The notes under the pieces were generated by a model. That model was not told the DNA's origin. It saw nothing but the letters and a program-made list of their open reading frames with translations, and did no database searches. Shown piece after piece: positions 63,943 to 64,000 of a stretch of DNA of 64,000 bases. The translations under genes and the position numbers were made by a program. Within the stretch, counting starts at the first letter, position 1. The number at the start of each line of letters is the position of its first letter. This DNA comes from Albula goreensis (lineage: Eukaryota; Chordata; Actinopteri; Albuliformes; Albulidae): positions 552,501 through 616,500 of the forward strand of contig CM040743.1 in assembly GCA_022829145.1 (NCBI GenBank). The letters run 5' to 3'.

Positions 63943-64000
63943 CTACAGCACTGGTCGCGGTTGCTGGGTGAGCAGGAGGCCGAAGCGCTTCTTCACCGTC
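63943..64000 (-). CDS. C-terminal end of an unidentified minus-strand gene (partial)
   Basis: The frame entering from the right edge gives TVKKRFGLLLTQQPRPVL then TAG at 63943-63945. The short GC-rich frame, the stop and a downstream AATAAA fit a terminal exon with a 3' UTR of about 100 bases. I do not recognise the protein. It is not the METTL3 C-terminus, which might be expected next to TOX4. The frame could also be fortuitous. Confidence 0.4.
   Translation of the reverse strand, partial: TVKKRFGLLLTQQPRPVL

Overview
The window is vertebrate nuclear DNA, almost certainly from a teleost fish. It holds four recognisable protein-coding loci with GT-AG introns and conserved vertebrate proteins, set in DNA dominated by tandem repeats. 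I count more than 30 minisatellite or microsatellite arrays, and together they cover roughly half of the 64 kb. I cannot name the species from the sequence alone.

Layout. Positions 1-16027 are almost nothing but tandem arrays. They include a 67-bp array carrying forkhead-like motifs, a pyrimidine/AG array, and 35-bp, 41-bp (AP-1-like motif), ~50-bp and 22-bp arrays. This stretch should be intron 1 of casq1 (calsequestrin-1, minus strand), whose signal-peptide exon lies at 16028-16270 behind a muscle-type promoter; exons 2 onward are not visible. Head-to-head with it, pea15 (plus strand) has a GC-rich promoter and a 5' UTR exon ending near 21619, a 6.3-kb repeat-filled intron, and three coding exons at 27927-29189. 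From 29.6 to 34.7 kb I see no gene. supt16h (minus, 24 coding exons, 48193 to 35097, 1,033 aa) encodes the Spt16 subunit of the histone chaperone FACT. tox4 (minus, 59267 to 51982, 9 coding exons) encodes an HMG-box protein. An additional upstream first exon at 61656-61661 encodes only Met-Glu, like the start of mammalian TOX4. The last 58 bases hold the C-terminus of an unidentified minus-strand gene.

Gene logic. casq1 and pea15 are neighbours in human 1q23.2, while SUPT16H and TOX4 lie together at human 14q11.2. This window joins two conserved pairs that are separate in mammals. supt16h and tox4 act in chromatin and transcription, casq1 in muscle calcium storage, and pea15 in death-effector/ERK signalling; I see no shared operation beyond linkage.

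Most notable observation. Many intronic arrays in supt16h and pea15 begin exactly at an exon boundary and repeat the authentic splice site, in several cases with 10-30 bases of adjoining exon. Examples are 11 extra copies of the supt16h exon 14 donor, about ten of the exon 10 donor, 4-5 of the exon 8 acceptor, 4 of the exon 5 acceptor, 2 of the exon 15 acceptor and 7 of the pea15 second-coding-exon acceptor. In each case the used site is the copy touching the exon. This looks like a recurrent process that amplifies splice junctions into minisatellites, and it produces ladders of decoy splice sites.
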